Below, piece after piece: positions 1-10,920 of a DNA stretch of 64,000 bases. Where the stretch lies: the NCBI RefSeq assembly GCF_000203915.1, contig NC_008392.1:310001-374000 (forward strand). Direction: 5' to 3'. Origin of the DNA: Burkholderia ambifaria AMMD (GTDB taxonomy: Bacteria; Pseudomonadota; Gammaproteobacteria; Burkholderiales; Burkholderiaceae). The position numbers were made by a program, and so were the translations under genes. Below the pieces are notes generated by a model. It was not told the DNA's origin and ran no database searches. It saw only the letters and a program-made list of their open reading frames with translations. Position 1 is the first letter of the stretch. Each line of letters starts with the position of its first letter.

Positions 1-635
1 GAACGGACGACGACCTCGCCCGTGTGAACGCCGACGCGAATCTGCAGAGGAATGCCTTCCTGCAGACGAATGCGGTCGCCATGCTGACGCATCGCCTGCT
101 GCATGCGCAACGCGGCGAAGAGCGCGCGCTGCGCATGGTCTTCGTGGGCGATCGGTGCGCCGAACAGCGCGAGGATGCCGTCGCCGAGCGATTTCGCTAC
201 ATACCCCTCGTAGTAATGGACCGCCTCCATCATCAGCTCGACCACGGGCACGATCAGGCGATGCGCCACTTCGGGATCGAGATCGTGGATCAGCGCGGTC
301 GACCCGGCCATGTCGGCAAACAGCGCGGTCACGGTCTTGCGCTCGCCGGCGGGTTCGCCGCGCGCTTCCATCGCCGCGTGTTCGGCGCGGATCCGCTCGG
401 CAAGATGATCGGGCGTGTAATGAACGGGAGTCGGCGGGAGCTCGGTAGCCGATGGCCGGGAAGGCGGCGGCGCGGCAGCGGTCGTCTCGAGCGACGCTCC
501 GCAATTGCTGCAGAAGCGGGCCGCGGGGTCGGCGTCATGTCCGCATTGCGGGCACGTGCGGGACAGCACGGCCTGACATTCCTGGCAGAACCTCGCACCG
601 GGAGGATTCTCGGACCCGCATAGTGTGCAGCGCAT
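1..635 (-). CDS. Zinc-ribbon class III adenylate/guanylate cyclase, N-terminal part (runs off left edge)
   Basis: Only the first 211 residues are in the window. The N-terminus carries two four-cysteine zinc ribbons (C3/C6/C17/C20 and C28/C31/C42/C45). A Pro-rich linker follows, then from about residue 90 a class III nucleotide cyclase domain with the metal-binding stretch ALFADMAGST, the loop KSLGDGILALFG and RVGVHTGEV. The family makes cAMP or cGMP and is often fused downstream to an ATPase/TPR region, which would lie outside the window. The ATG is preceded by GAGAGG at suitable spacing. The gene is read away from the hut-like operon and shows no link to it. cAMP rather than cGMP specificity cannot be judged from this part. 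Confidence 0.85.
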   Translation of the reverse strand, partial: MRCTLCGSENPPGARFCQECQAVLSRTCPQCGHDADPAARFCSNCGASLETTAAAPPPSRPSATELPPTPVHYTPDHLAERIRAEHAAMEARGEPAGERKTVTALFADMAGSTALIHDLDPEVAHRLIVPVVELMMEAVHYYEGYVAKSLGDGILALFGAPIAHEDHAQRALFAALRMQQAMRQHGDRIRLQEGIPLQIRVGVHTGEVVVR

Positions 636-723
636 AAAACCCTCTCTTCCTGCCAAGGGTCGACCTCAAAACATTATGCGCCACTCTCCGCGGGTATTCA
701 GGGCCAACCGGCACCAGTTAACC

Positions 724-1479
724 CTACATCTTCCCCGCCAGATGGAACCGCGATGCCGGATGCCACAGCCTCACCGACGTGGCGACCTGCTCGCCGACCC
801 ATGTGCGGCGCCGCAATAGCAGACACGGTTCGCCGATCTCCATGACGAGATGCCGACGCACCTGCGCATTCGGCTTCTCCGCGTAGATCCGGAACTCCGC
901 GCGCTGGATCGGCGCGAGCCGCACCATGTAGTGATTCGGCGTCTCGAGCGTGAAATCCTGCTCCAGGTAGTCGGGAAACAACGCCGGATTCACGTAGCGA
1001 TCCTCGAACTGGATCGGCTCGTCCTCCTCGTAATGCACGATGCGCGAATGAAACACGGGCCCCGTGCGAAGCGCCAGCGCCTCGATCGCCTCCGGCTCGA
1101 CGCTACGCTCCAGCAGCAACACGCGCGCGCTGTGCCGATGACCGCGTTCGGCAATCTCGTCCGCGATGTTGCGGATCTCCAGCACCGTCGATTCGTAATG
1201 CCGGCGCTCGACGAACGTGCCGGCGCCCTGGATGCGCGTCAGCACGCGCTCGGTGGTCAGCTCGCGCAGCGCGCGCGACACCGTCATCCGTGCGACGCCG
1301 AATTCCTTGACCAGCTCGGCCTCGGTCGGAATCGCGCCGCCGGGCTTCCAGTCGCCCTTCGCGATCCGCTCGACGACGTAGCGCTTGATCTGCTGGTACG
1401 CCGGCAGCGCGCGTGCCGGCACGTCGTCGCCCGACGTGCCCGCCCGACGCGCCGGTGTGTATCGTTCCGTTTCGTTCAT
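724..1479 (-). CDS. hutC: GntR-family HutC-type transcriptional repressor
   Basis: A 251-aa protein with a GntR winged helix (about residues 27-92, including IPTEAELVKEFGVARMTVSR) and a C-terminal UTRA ligand-binding domain (about 110-245, ending in RLWHPASRFHLAGKM). This is the HutC subfamily layout, in which urocanate or a related ligand usually relieves repression of histidine utilisation genes. It is the last gene of a minus-strand cluster encoding an ABC transporter and an ammonia-lyase-like protein, so it probably controls that operon. An upstream in-frame extension lacks domain support. The chosen ATG gives the usual family length of about 250 aa. The ligand is inferred from context. 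Confidence 0.85.
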   Translation of the reverse strand: MNETERYTPARRAGTSGDDVPARALPAYQQIKRYVVERIAKGDWKPGGAIPTEAELVKEFGVARMTVSRALRELTTERVLTRIQGAGTFVERRHYESTVLEIRNIADEIAERGHRHSARVLLLERSVEPEAIEALALRTGPVFHSRIVHYEEDEPIQFEDRYVNPALFPDYLEQDFTLETPNHYMVRLAPIQRAEFRIYAEKPNAQVRRHLVMEIGEPCLLLRRRTWVGEQVATSVRLWHPASRFHLAGKM

Positions 1480-1540
1480 GCGCCCTCGACCGATTGAAGG
1501 TTGGATGCCCCGCCGCCCATCGCCCGTCACCCGCGCGCCG

Positions 1541-3034
1541 CTACAGCACGGACGGCGGCACGCCCGCGACGATCGCGGCCGCGATCGCGATGTCGTCGGC
1601 AAGCGGCCGGTCGTCGTGATACGCGGGCACACGTTCGCGCACCTGTCGCCACAGCGCATCGGTCGACGCGGCACGCGCCGCTCCGTTCGCCTGCAAATCG
1701 TAGGCCTGCGCGGCGGCCAGCAGCTCGATCGCGAGCACGCGCGTCGTATTCTCGATGATGTCGAGCGCCTTCAGCGCGGCAGGCGTCGCGTGGCACAGAT
1801 GATCTTCCTGCAGCCCCGACGTAATGCCGCCGTCGAGGCTCGCCGGTGCCGCGAGCCGCTGATTCTGCGCGACGAGCGCGACCGCCGTGTACTGCGCGAT
1901 CATGAAGCCCGAACACGTGCCGCCGGGCGCCGCGAGAAACGCCGGCAACCCGCTCACGAGCGGATTGACGAGACGGTCCAGACGCCGCTCGGCGATGGCC
2001 GCCACCTGCGCCATCGCGGCCGCGAGGCTGTCCATCGCAAGCGCGATGCCCGCGCCGACCGCATGCGCCTGCGAATGAACGACCGGCGCGTCGCGCGTAC
2101 CGGCGACGATCGGATTGTCGGTGACGGACGCGAGTTCGCGATCGACGACTTCCGCCGTCACCGCGAACACGTCGCGCGCCGCGCCGTGCACGTGCGGAAT
2201 CGTGCGCAGGCTGAGCGGATCCTGCGTATGCCGCCCGCTCGCCGCGCCGAGCATCGGGCTGTCGGCGAGCATTGCCCGCAGGCGCGCGCCGACGTGCCCG
2301 ATGCCGGGCGAGATCCGCAGCGCGAGCGACGCCGGGTCGAACGCGGCGAGCTGGCCGCCGAGATTCTCGAAGCTCGCCGCCGCGATCCAGTCGGCCCAGT
2401 CGAGCAGCCGCTCCGCGCGCGCCAGCGCGAACGCGGCGAGCCCCGTCACGCACGGCGTGCCGTTGACCAGGCTCAGCCCTTCTTTCGCACCGAGCGCGAG
2501 CGGTTCGCGACCGATGCGGCGCAGTGCCTCGTCGCCGCGTATGCGCTCGCCGCGATGGCGTGCATGACCCTGCCCGATGCAGACGAGCGCGACGTGCGCC
2601 ATGTGCGTCAGGTAGCCGACCGAACCGTGCGCCGGCACCTCGGGCAGGCAATCGTGTTCGAGCAGCGCGACGAGCTGTTCGACGACGTCGGCATGCACGC
2701 CCGAATGCCCATGCGCGAAGTTGTTGATCGCCGCCGCGATGATCGCGCGCGTTTCGGGCGCGCCGAGCGGCATGCCGACGCCGACCGCGTGGCTCATCAG
2801 GATGTTGCGCGACAGCGTGCTCTGCTGGGCCGGCGACACGATCACATCGCACAGCGCGCCGACGCCGGTATTGACGCCGTACGCGCGAATCCCGCGCGCG
2901 ACGATCTCGTCGACGAGCTCGCGCGCCGCGGCGATCCGCCCGCGCGCATCGTCGGTCAACGCCAGCGGTTCGCCGGCCGCGACGGCCGCAATCTGCCGCC
3001 AGTCGAGCGGCCGTGCAGAACGGAATACGGTCAT
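1541..3034 (-). CDS. Histidine ammonia-lyase-like protein lacking the MIO Ala-Ser-Gly triad
   Basis: A 497-aa protein of the HAL/PAL/TAL fold, close to the usual length of about 510. It has clear family blocks: YGVNTGVGAL near residue 53, GSVGYLTHMAHVAL in the active-site region, VNGTPCVTG, and the tetramer-core segment SVTDNPIV. In true lyases GSVG is followed by ASGDLAPLAH, whose Ala-Ser-Gly cyclises to the MIO cofactor. Here GSVG runs straight into YLTHMAH, so the triad is missing in an otherwise intact frame. The gene sits 7 bp after the transporter ATPase gene and upstream of hutC, so a role in histidine or aromatic amino acid use is likely by context. Whether it deaminates anything is uncertain. 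Confidence 0.8.
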   Translation of the reverse strand: MTVFRSARPLDWRQIAAVAAGEPLALTDDARGRIAAARELVDEIVARGIRAYGVNTGVGALCDVIVSPAQQSTLSRNILMSHAVGVGMPLGAPETRAIIAAAINNFAHGHSGVHADVVEQLVALLEHDCLPEVPAHGSVGYLTHMAHVALVCIGQGHARHRGERIRGDEALRRIGREPLALGAKEGLSLVNGTPCVTGLAAFALARAERLLDWADWIAAASFENLGGQLAAFDPASLALRISPGIGHVGARLRAMLADSPMLGAASGRHTQDPLSLRTIPHVHGAARDVFAVTAEVVDRELASVTDNPIVAGTRDAPVVHSQAHAVGAGIALAMDSLAAAMAQVAAIAERRLDRLVNPLVSGLPAFLAAPGGTCSGFMIAQYTAVALVAQNQRLAAPASLDGGITSGLQEDHLCHATPAALKALDIIENTTRVLAIELLAAAQAYDLQANGAARAASTDALWRQVRERVPAYHDDRPLADDIAIAAAIVAGVPPSVL

Positions 3035-3041
3035 GACGTCC

Positions 3042-3833
3042 TCAGTTCGCGGCGCGGTCGTGATGGCTCGACACGAACTGGCGGAAGCGCTCCGAACACT
3101 GGCCGCCGAACAGCGCGTCGGGCGGCCCGTCCGAATCGACCTCGCCCTGATGCAGGAACATCACGCGATTCGACACGTGCCGCGCGAAGCCCATTTCGTG
3201 CGTGACGACCAGCATGGTGCGCCCCTCCTCCGCGAGCGAGCGCATCACGCGCAGCACTTCGCCGACCAGCTCCGGGTCGAGCGCCGACGTCGGTTCGTCG
3301 AACAGCATCACCTTCGGATGCATCGCGAGCGCCCGCGCGATCGCGACGCGCTGCTGCTGGCCGCCCGACAGGTGCGCCGGATAGTAGCCGCGCTTGTCCG
3401 CGAGGCCGACGCGCGCGAGCAGCGCCTCGGCTTCCTCGACCGCTTCCGCGCGGCTGCGCTTGAGCACGCGCAGCGGCCCTTCGACGAGATTGTCGAGCAC
3501 CGTCATGTGCGACCACAGGTTGAAGTTCTGGAACACCATCCCGAGCTGCGAGCGGATGCGATCGACCTGCCGCCGGTCGCCCGGCTGCAGCTTGCCGTCG
3601 CGTGCGCGCTTCATCTTCAGTTCTTCGCCGGCAAGCGCGACGGAACCGTCGTCAGGCGTTTCGAGCAGGTTCAGGCAGCGCAGGAAAGTGCTCTTGCCCG
3701 AGCCGCTCGCGCCGAGGATCGAGATGACGTCGCCTTCGTGCGCGTCGAGCGAGATACCCTTCAGCACGTGATGATCGCCAAACGACTTGTGGATGTTCTT
3801 GACCGACAGCGCAACGGGAGCAGCGGTGTTCAT
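3042..3833 (-). CDS. Polar amino acid ABC transporter, ATP-binding protein (HisP-like)
   Basis: A 263-aa ABC ATPase with all motifs: Walker [11 protein letters not shown]-loop QNFNLW, signature LSGGQQQR, Walker [14 protein letters not shown] and switch histidine VVTHEMGF. Length and sequence match the HisP/GlnQ family that energises uptake of polar amino acids. It acts on the inner face of the cytoplasmic membrane with the two permeases encoded just upstream. The start [11 protein letters not shown] was chosen because the longer frame upstream is Arg/Pro-rich and falls between genes. Pairing with an ammonia-lyase-like gene and hutC suggests histidine or a relative as substrate, which is inference. 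Confidence 0.92.
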   Translation of the reverse strand: MNTAAPVALSVKNIHKSFGDHHVLKGISLDAHEGDVISILGASGSGKSTFLRCLNLLETPDDGSVALAGEELKMKRARDGKLQPGDRRQVDRIRSQLGMVFQNFNLWSHMTVLDNLVEGPLRVLKRSRAEAVEEAEALLARVGLADKRGYYPAHLSGGQQQRVAIARALAMHPKVMLFDEPTSALDPELVGEVLRVMRSLAEEGRTMLVVTHEMGFARHVSNRVMFLHQGEVDSDGPPDALFGGQCSERFRQFVSSHHDRAAN

Positions 3834-3861
3834 CGGATTCTCCGGGAAAGGACGGGGATGC

Positions 3862-4608
3862 TCAGGACGCAACGCGCCGGGGATTGCGTGCCGCCGCGGC
3901 GGACGCACCGGATGGCTTCGGCGCACGCAGGTGGCCGGAGAGTCGCCATTCGAGCGCGCCGAGCAGGCGCACGACGATGAAGTTCAGGCCCAGGTAGATC
4001 AGCGCCGCGCACACGAACACCTCGGTCGTCCGGTAGGTCTGCTGGATGATCTGCTGCGCGACGCCCGTCACCTCCCACACGGTCACGAGGCTGGCGAGCG
4101 CGGTCGACTTGACCAGCAGCACGGCTTCGGTCGAATACGCGGGCAGGCACTGGCGCAATGCGATCGGGCCGATCACGCGGCGCAGCAGCGCGAAGCCCGA
4201 CAGGCCGATCGAATAACCAGCCTCGATCTGCCCGACCGGCACGGCCATCAGCCCGCCACGCAAGATCTCGGCCGTGTAGCCTGCCGTGCACAGCGCGAGC
4301 GACAGCACCGCGCATACATACGGCTCGCGCAGCAGCGGCCAGATGAAGCTTTCGCGGATCACGCCGAACTGGCCGAGCCCGTAATACACGAGGAACATCT
4401 GGATCAGCAGCGGCGAGCCGCGAAACACGAGGATGTACGCACGCGCGAAGCGGTTCGGCAGCCAGTGCGGCGACACGCGCATCGTGACGATCACGAGCGA
4501 CAGCAGGCCGCCGAGCACGAGCGACGCGAAGAACAGGCCCAGCGTGGTCGGCACGGCCGCGAGCAGCTGGCCCAGCGTGCCGAGGAGGAAATCGAAATCG
4601 AATGACAT
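3862..4608 (-). CDS. Polar amino acid ABC transporter permease (HisM-like)
   Basis: A 248-aa inner-membrane permease with about five hydrophobic segments, starting with LLAAVPTTLGLFFASLVLGG near the N-terminus. The cytoplasmic coupling loop GYSIGLSGFALLRRVIGP contacts the ATPase in this family. Members of the His/Glu/Gln/Arg/opine class work as pairs, and the partner permease is encoded 12 bp upstream. The C-terminal tail of about 20 residues is Ala/Pro-rich and variable. No cleavable signal is expected. Substrate is unknown beyond polar amino acid. Confidence 0.9.
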   Translation of the reverse strand: MSFDFDFLLGTLGQLLAAVPTTLGLFFASLVLGGLLSLVIVTMRVSPHWLPNRFARAYILVFRGSPLLIQMFLVYYGLGQFGVIRESFIWPLLREPYVCAVLSLALCTAGYTAEILRGGLMAVPVGQIEAGYSIGLSGFALLRRVIGPIALRQCLPAYSTEAVLLVKSTALASLVTVWEVTGVAQQIIQQTYRTTEVFVCAALIYLGLNFIVVRLLGALEWRLSGHLRAPKPSGASAAAARNPRRVAS

Positions 4609-4620
4609 GCGTGCTCTCCG

Positions 4621-5343
4621 TCAGTTGCGCGCGAAATTGCGGCGGAACGAGCGGCCGACGATCGCTTCGGCCCGGTTGAACACGCGGTTCGACAGGCCCG
4701 TCATCACCAGGTACAACGCGCCGCCCGCGACGAAGAACACGAAGTACTGATGCGTCGAGCTCGCCGCGATCTGGCTCGTGCGCAGCAACTCCGCGAGGCC
4801 GGTGACCGAGATCAGCGCCGAATCCTTCAGGCTCAGTTGCCACACGTTGCCGATGCCGGGCAGCGCGAAACGCAGCACCTGCGGCACCAGGATGCGGCGC
4901 AGCACCATCGCGCGCGGCATGCCGATCGCGCGCGCCGCTTCGAGCTCGCCCTTCGACACCGCGAGCACCGCCGCGCGATACACCTCGGCCTGGTAGGCGC
5001 CCGAGATCATCCCGACCGCGAGTGCGCCGATCACGAACGGCGGCACACCGATGAAGCCTTCCGCGCCGAACCACTGGCCGACGGTCGTGACGAGCGTCGA
5101 GCCGCCGAAGTAGAACAGATAGATGACGAGCAGTTCGGGCACGCCGCGAAACACCGTCGTGTACAGGTCGCCGAGCAGGCGGGCGCTGCGGTGGCGCGAC
5201 AGCTTGGCGGCCGCGATCGCCGCGCCGATCACGGCGCCGACCGCGAGCGCGGCGAGCGTCAGCGCGACCGTCATCAGCGCGGCGAGCAACAGCACGCCGC
5301 CCCAGCCCTCGGTACCGAAGCCGAGCATTTCAAGAATCGCCAT
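4621..5343 (-). CDS. Polar amino acid ABC transporter permease (HisQ-like)
   Basis: A 240-aa integral membrane protein of the same class. The N-terminal helix is around LLAALMTVALTLAALAVG and the coupling loop is AARAIGMPRAMVLRRILVPQ. FRGVPELLVIYLFYFGG is the conserved region after the second helix. It lies 92 bp downstream of the binding-protein gene and directly before the second permease gene, which is the common order of binding protein, two permeases, ATPase. The two permeases would form the heterodimeric channel. Confidence 0.9.
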   Translation of the reverse strand: MAILEMLGFGTEGWGGVLLLAALMTVALTLAALAVGAVIGAAIAAAKLSRHRSARLLGDLYTTVFRGVPELLVIYLFYFGGSTLVTTVGQWFGAEGFIGVPPFVIGALAVGMISGAYQAEVYRAAVLAVSKGELEAARAIGMPRAMVLRRILVPQVLRFALPGIGNVWQLSLKDSALISVTGLAELLRTSQIAASSTHQYFVFFVAGGALYLVMTGLSNRVFNRAEAIVGRSFRRNFARN

Positions 5344-5435
5344 GCGTGCCTCCCGGCAAGTGTTGAATGAATCCGCAAGATGCGTGCCGCCGCGCGTCGG
5401 TCGAGCCGCTCACGCGGCGGCGGCCGGACACGCGC

Positions 5436-6296
5436 TTACGGCGTGACGTCGGTCTTGAACCACTTGTCGGCGAGTTTCTTCACGGTGCCGTCCGCGAGCG
5501 CCGCGCCGATCGCCGTATCGAACTTCGTCTTCAGGTCGGCGTCCTGCTTGCGGAACGCGAGCCCTTCACCCGGGCCCCAGATCGGTCCGCCGAGCTTCGG
5601 CCCCGCGAGCACGATCGACGCGTTGTCCTTCTTCGTGTTGTTCGCCGCGTAGTACGTGACATCGTCGAACGACGCGTCGATGCGGCCCGCGACGAGGTCG
5701 AGATCGCGCTCAGGCGAGGTCTTGTACACGCGGATCGACGCGATGTCCTTGAAGCTGTCGTTGATGAACTTCGTGTAGACGGTGCCCGACTGGATGCCGA
5801 TCGTCTTGCCCTTGAGCTGCTTGCGCAGCGTGTCGACGGTCGGCTTGTCGGCATTCGCGTCGCCGGTCAGCTTGACCATCGGCGCGCCGGGCGCGGCCTT
5901 CGGCAGGATCTTCGTATCGGTGACGGCGAAGGTCGCCGGCGTGGCCGCATACGGGCGCGAGAACAGCAGGATCTTCTCGCGCTCCGGCGTGATCGAGATC
6001 GCATCCATCAGGACATCGAACTTGCCGGCCTGCAGCCCGGGAATCATCCCGTCCCAGTCCTGCGCGACCATGTTGCACTGCACCTTGATCCGCTCGCACA
6101 CGTTGGCGAGCAGTTCCGGTTCGAAACCGCCGAGCTTGCCGCCCGGCAGCGTGAGGTTCCACGGTGCGTAGCCGCCTTCGAGCGCGACCGTCACCGTCTT
6201 CCATTCCTTTGCCTGCACCGGTGCGGCGAGCGTTGCCGCCGCGGCCGCGATGGCGCCGATCGTCCTGATTGCCCACTTGATGCGCTTGCCGTTCAC
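5436..6296 (-). CDS. Periplasmic amino acid-binding protein of the ABC transporter
   Basis: A HisJ/ArtI-type solute-binding protein of 286 aa. A signal peptide ends near APVQA|KEW. The mature part has the lobe-1 motifs ALEGGYAPWNLT and GFEPELLANVC and the hinge region KGKTIGIQSGTVYT. I chose the GTG at 6296 because AAGGAG lies 7 bases upstream of it. The ATG ten codons earlier has no well-placed ribosome site. It captures the substrate and delivers it to the permease pair. It is the first gene of the operon and has a GntR-type operator in front. Confidence 0.9.
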   Translation of the reverse strand: MNGKRIKWAIRTIGAIAAAAATLAAPVQAKEWKTVTVALEGGYAPWNLTLPGGKLGGFEPELLANVCERIKVQCNMVAQDWDGMIPGLQAGKFDVLMDAISITPEREKILLFSRPYAATPATFAVTDTKILPKAAPGAPMVKLTGDANADKPTVDTLRKQLKGKTIGIQSGTVYTKFINDSFKDIASIRVYKTSPERDLDLVAGRIDASFDDVTYYAANNTKKDNASIVLAGPKLGGPIWGPGEGLAFRKQDADLKTKFDTAIGAALADGTVKKLADKWFKTDVTP

Positions 6297-6356
6297 GAGA
6301 GTTCTCCTTGCGTTGAAGTTCGCCATCCCTTCGGTGCAGCAAGCCGCCTCAGGAAT

Positions 6357-6368
6357 TTGTCTATACAA
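6357..6368. promoter_or_regulatory. Candidate HutC/GntR operator
   Basis: The sequence TTGTCTATACAA is a palindrome that matches the GntR-superfamily operator core GTMTAKAC exactly. It lies 60 bp upstream of the binding-protein start in the promoter region of the transporter/lyase/hutC operon. A HutC-type repressor encoded at the end of the operon is the obvious ligand. Assignment is by sequence and position only. Confidence 0.6.
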
Positions 6369-6516
6369 GCATGCAAGAAGAAAAACAGCGAGACAAGCAG
6401 CGATCAAAAAAAACCGCGTAAACGCGGGAAATCCCCTAATTCCAGGGCTCTGACGTGCGTCATCAAGGGGAATCCGGGCACGGATTTGGTGCAATTCCGG
6501 CGGTCCAATCGCCAGG

Positions 6517-6528
6517 ATGACTAGACAA
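6517..6528. promoter_or_regulatory. Second, weaker GntR-like operator
   Basis: ATGACTAGACAA resembles the operator at 6357-6368 with one mismatch in the GTMTAKAC core. It lies about 160 bp further upstream of the operon, so it could serve cooperative repression or looping. Low certainty. Confidence 0.3.
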
Positions 6529-6580
6529 ATTTTGAATTCGATCGGGAGCGGGGCTGAGACTCGGCACGGACGACCCTCAC

Positions 6581-6600
6581 GATTCATCTGACGATGAATC
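6581..6600. terminator. Hairpin downstream of the pseudoazurin gene
   Basis: A perfect 8-bp stem GATTCATC/GATGAATC with loop TGAC lies 35 bp past the pseudoazurin stop codon. There is no T-run on the minus strand, so it may only stabilise the transcript end. Any terminator role is tentative. Confidence 0.35.
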
Positions 6601-6635
6601 ACGTCCCTGCCGATCCAGCCCCGGGGCGGCGGGCG

Positions 6636-7094
6636 CTACTTCTGCGTGGTTTGCTCGCGGTCCAACACCGCAAAGAGCTGATCGAAACGCGCTTTTGCAT
6701 CGCGCGGTTGTGCAACGCTTCGGGCCGTAGCTTCGTTCGTCGGCTGTCCGACCACGATCAACCCGACCATGCCCAACATGTGATGAGGAAGACAGCGATA
6801 GCCATAAACACCGGGCGTGTCGAACTTCACGGTCAGATCCTCACTGATCTTTCCGGCAAACGACCGGGCTCCGTCCGGCGCCATCCCGGGAATGCTTTCG
6901 ACGCTATGACCGCTGTCGGTAGCCACAAAATGGACGCTATCGCCCGCGTTGATATGGACGAGGGTCGGCTCGAACCCGCGCTGGCCGTCCGACGCCTGAT
7001 TCAGCATCCTGACTTCGATGTCGGCCGCGTAAGCACCGAGCGACCACAGCAATCCCACCCCGACGATCAACCGCGCAAATCCAGATTTCTTCAT
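6636..7094 (-). CDS. Pseudoazurin, periplasmic blue copper protein
   Basis: A 152-aa cupredoxin with a signal peptide (cleavage near AYA|ADIEV). The type 1 copper ligands are visible: His in TDSGHSVES, then Cys, His and Met in YRCLPHHMLGM. That is the C-x2-H-x4-M pattern of pseudoazurin. The C-terminus has an extra tail of about 35 residues, more than the classical protein of about 123 mature residues. Pseudoazurins carry single electrons in the periplasm. The gene is 57 bp downstream of an exported catalase-peroxidase gene and probably cotranscribed, so it may feed electrons to that enzyme or to another periplasmic reductase. Confidence 0.85.
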   Translation of the reverse strand: MKKSGFARLIVGVGLLWSLGAYAADIEVRMLNQASDGQRGFEPTLVHINAGDSVHFVATDSGHSVESIPGMAPDGARSFAGKISEDLTVKFDTPGVYGYRCLPHHMLGMVGLIVVGQPTNEATARSVAQPRDAKARFDQLFAVLDREQTTQK

Positions 7095-7151
7095 TTCGTT
7101 CTCCGACGGATTGGCCGCGGGATCGCTCCCCCGGCCAATCCGATCACGGTA

Positions 7152-9461
<2,310 letters not shown>

Positions 9462-9650
9462 TTATTCTTCCGATTAATGCGGACTATGGGCGCGATTCGG
9501 AGGCCACGGGTTCACATGGCACCGGGCGCGAACGAAGGCGCTCACACAGAACGCGCACCGTCTGCGGTGAGGATGTAGCCAGGGCTACCGTGTCAGACCG
9601 CGCCGCGCGTAGATAGAAATAAGGTTGTCGCCGTTTTCAGCACCGCCTCC

Positions 9651-10841
9651 CTACCGCCCCAGAAACCGCTCCGCCAACCTCACGAAATAACTCGCCCCCA
9701 CCGGCAGCAACGCATCGTTGAAGTCGTAACTGGCGTTATGCAGCAGGCAAGGGCCACCGCCATGCCCATGCACGCGATGATCGCCCGCCCCGTTCCCGAG
9801 GAACGCATAACAACCCGGCTTCTCGCGCAGCATGAACGAGAAATCCTCCGCCGCCATGGTCGGATCGACGGCGGCGTTCACATGCGCGTCGCCGACCAGC
9901 TCGCGCATCACCGCCACCGCCATCGCGGTCTGCTCGGCGTCGTTCACGGTAGCCGGATACTGGCGCTGGAAATCCACCTCGCTCTCGCAATCGAAGGCCG
10001 TGGCCGTCGCGGCCACCACGGCGCGCATGCGCGTCTCGATCAGGTCGAGCGTCGCATCGGAGAAGGTCCGCACCGTGCCGCCGAGCCACGCATCGGTCGG
10101 CACCACGTTCATCGCCTCGCCCGCATGCACCTGCGTGACCGACAGCACCGCGCCGTCGATCGGATTTCGGTTGCGCGTGACGATCCCCTGCAGAGCACTC
10201 AGCACCTGCCCCGCCGCGAACACCGGATCGCGGCCCAGATGCGGCATGGCCGCGTGGCAGCCGGCACCGCGCAAGTTGATCCGAAACAGGCTGGTCGAGG
10301 CCATCAGCGGCCCCGGCCGCACCGCGAAATCGCCGGCCGCGATGCCGGGCCAGTTGTGCAGCCCGAACACGGCATCCACCGGGAAACGCTCGAACAGGCC
10401 GTCCTCGATCATCGCGCGCGCGCCGCCGCCCGCCTCCTCGGCCGGCTGGAAGAACAGCTGCACGGTGCCGTCGAACTCGCCATGCCGCGCGAGATGGCGC
10501 GCGGCCCCCAACAGCATGGTGGTGTGCCCGTCGTGGCCGCACGCATGCATCGCGCCGGGCACCGTCGAACGATGCGCGAAGGTGTTGGCCTCCTGCACGG
10601 GCAGCGCATCCATGTCGGCGCGCAGGCCGATCGCGCGCGCGCTGTCGCCGCGCTTCAAGGTGCCGACCACGCCGGTGCGGCCGACGCCGCGCGTGACCGC
10701 ATAACCCCATTGCTCGAGCCGCTCGGCGACGAGTTCAGCGGTGCGGAACACGTCGTAGCCCACCTCGGGATGGGCATGGATATCGCGGCGTAGCGCCGTC
10801 AGTTCGTCGGCGTGCGCGACGATGGAATCGATCAGTTTCAT
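9651..10841 (-). CDS. M20-family amidohydrolase (hippurate hydrolase-like)
   Basis: A 396-aa metallopeptidase-type hydrolase that cleaves N-acyl amino acids or related amides. Metal-binding motifs are clear: MHACGHDGHTT, PAEEAGGGA and GLHNWPG, with an internal dimerisation domain between about residues 185 and 300. The start MKLIDSIVAHADEL was chosen because upstream in-frame sequence is Arg/Ser-rich and intergenic in character. It is the distal gene of a four-gene minus-strand cluster controlled from the LysR-flanked promoter. The substrate is not predictable. Family members act on hippurate, indole-acetyl amino acids and others. Confidence 0.88.
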   Translation of the reverse strand: MKLIDSIVAHADELTALRRDIHAHPEVGYDVFRTAELVAERLEQWGYAVTRGVGRTGVVGTLKRGDSARAIGLRADMDALPVQEANTFAHRSTVPGAMHACGHDGHTTMLLGAARHLARHGEFDGTVQLFFQPAEEAGGGARAMIEDGLFERFPVDAVFGLHNWPGIAAGDFAVRPGPLMASTSLFRINLRGAGCHAAMPHLGRDPVFAAGQVLSALQGIVTRNRNPIDGAVLSVTQVHAGEAMNVVPTDAWLGGTVRTFSDATLDLIETRMRAVVAATATAFDCESEVDFQRQYPATVNDAEQTAMAVAVMRELVGDAHVNAAVDPTMAAEDFSFMLREKPGCYAFLGNGAGDHRVHGHGGGPCLLHNASYDFNDALLPVGASYFVRLAERFLGR

Positions 10842-10920
10842 GCGGATGGAAGCGCTCTTGTCGGTCGGCGCGGCACGGCGGCGGGCCAGCCCATGCCGCC
10901 CGCCGCCGTGCCGCGACGCA

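Noticed and set aside
1385..3205. 606-codon Arg-rich plus-strand frame
   Set aside because: It is a shadow of the ammonia-lyase-like gene, with biased composition and no ribosome site.
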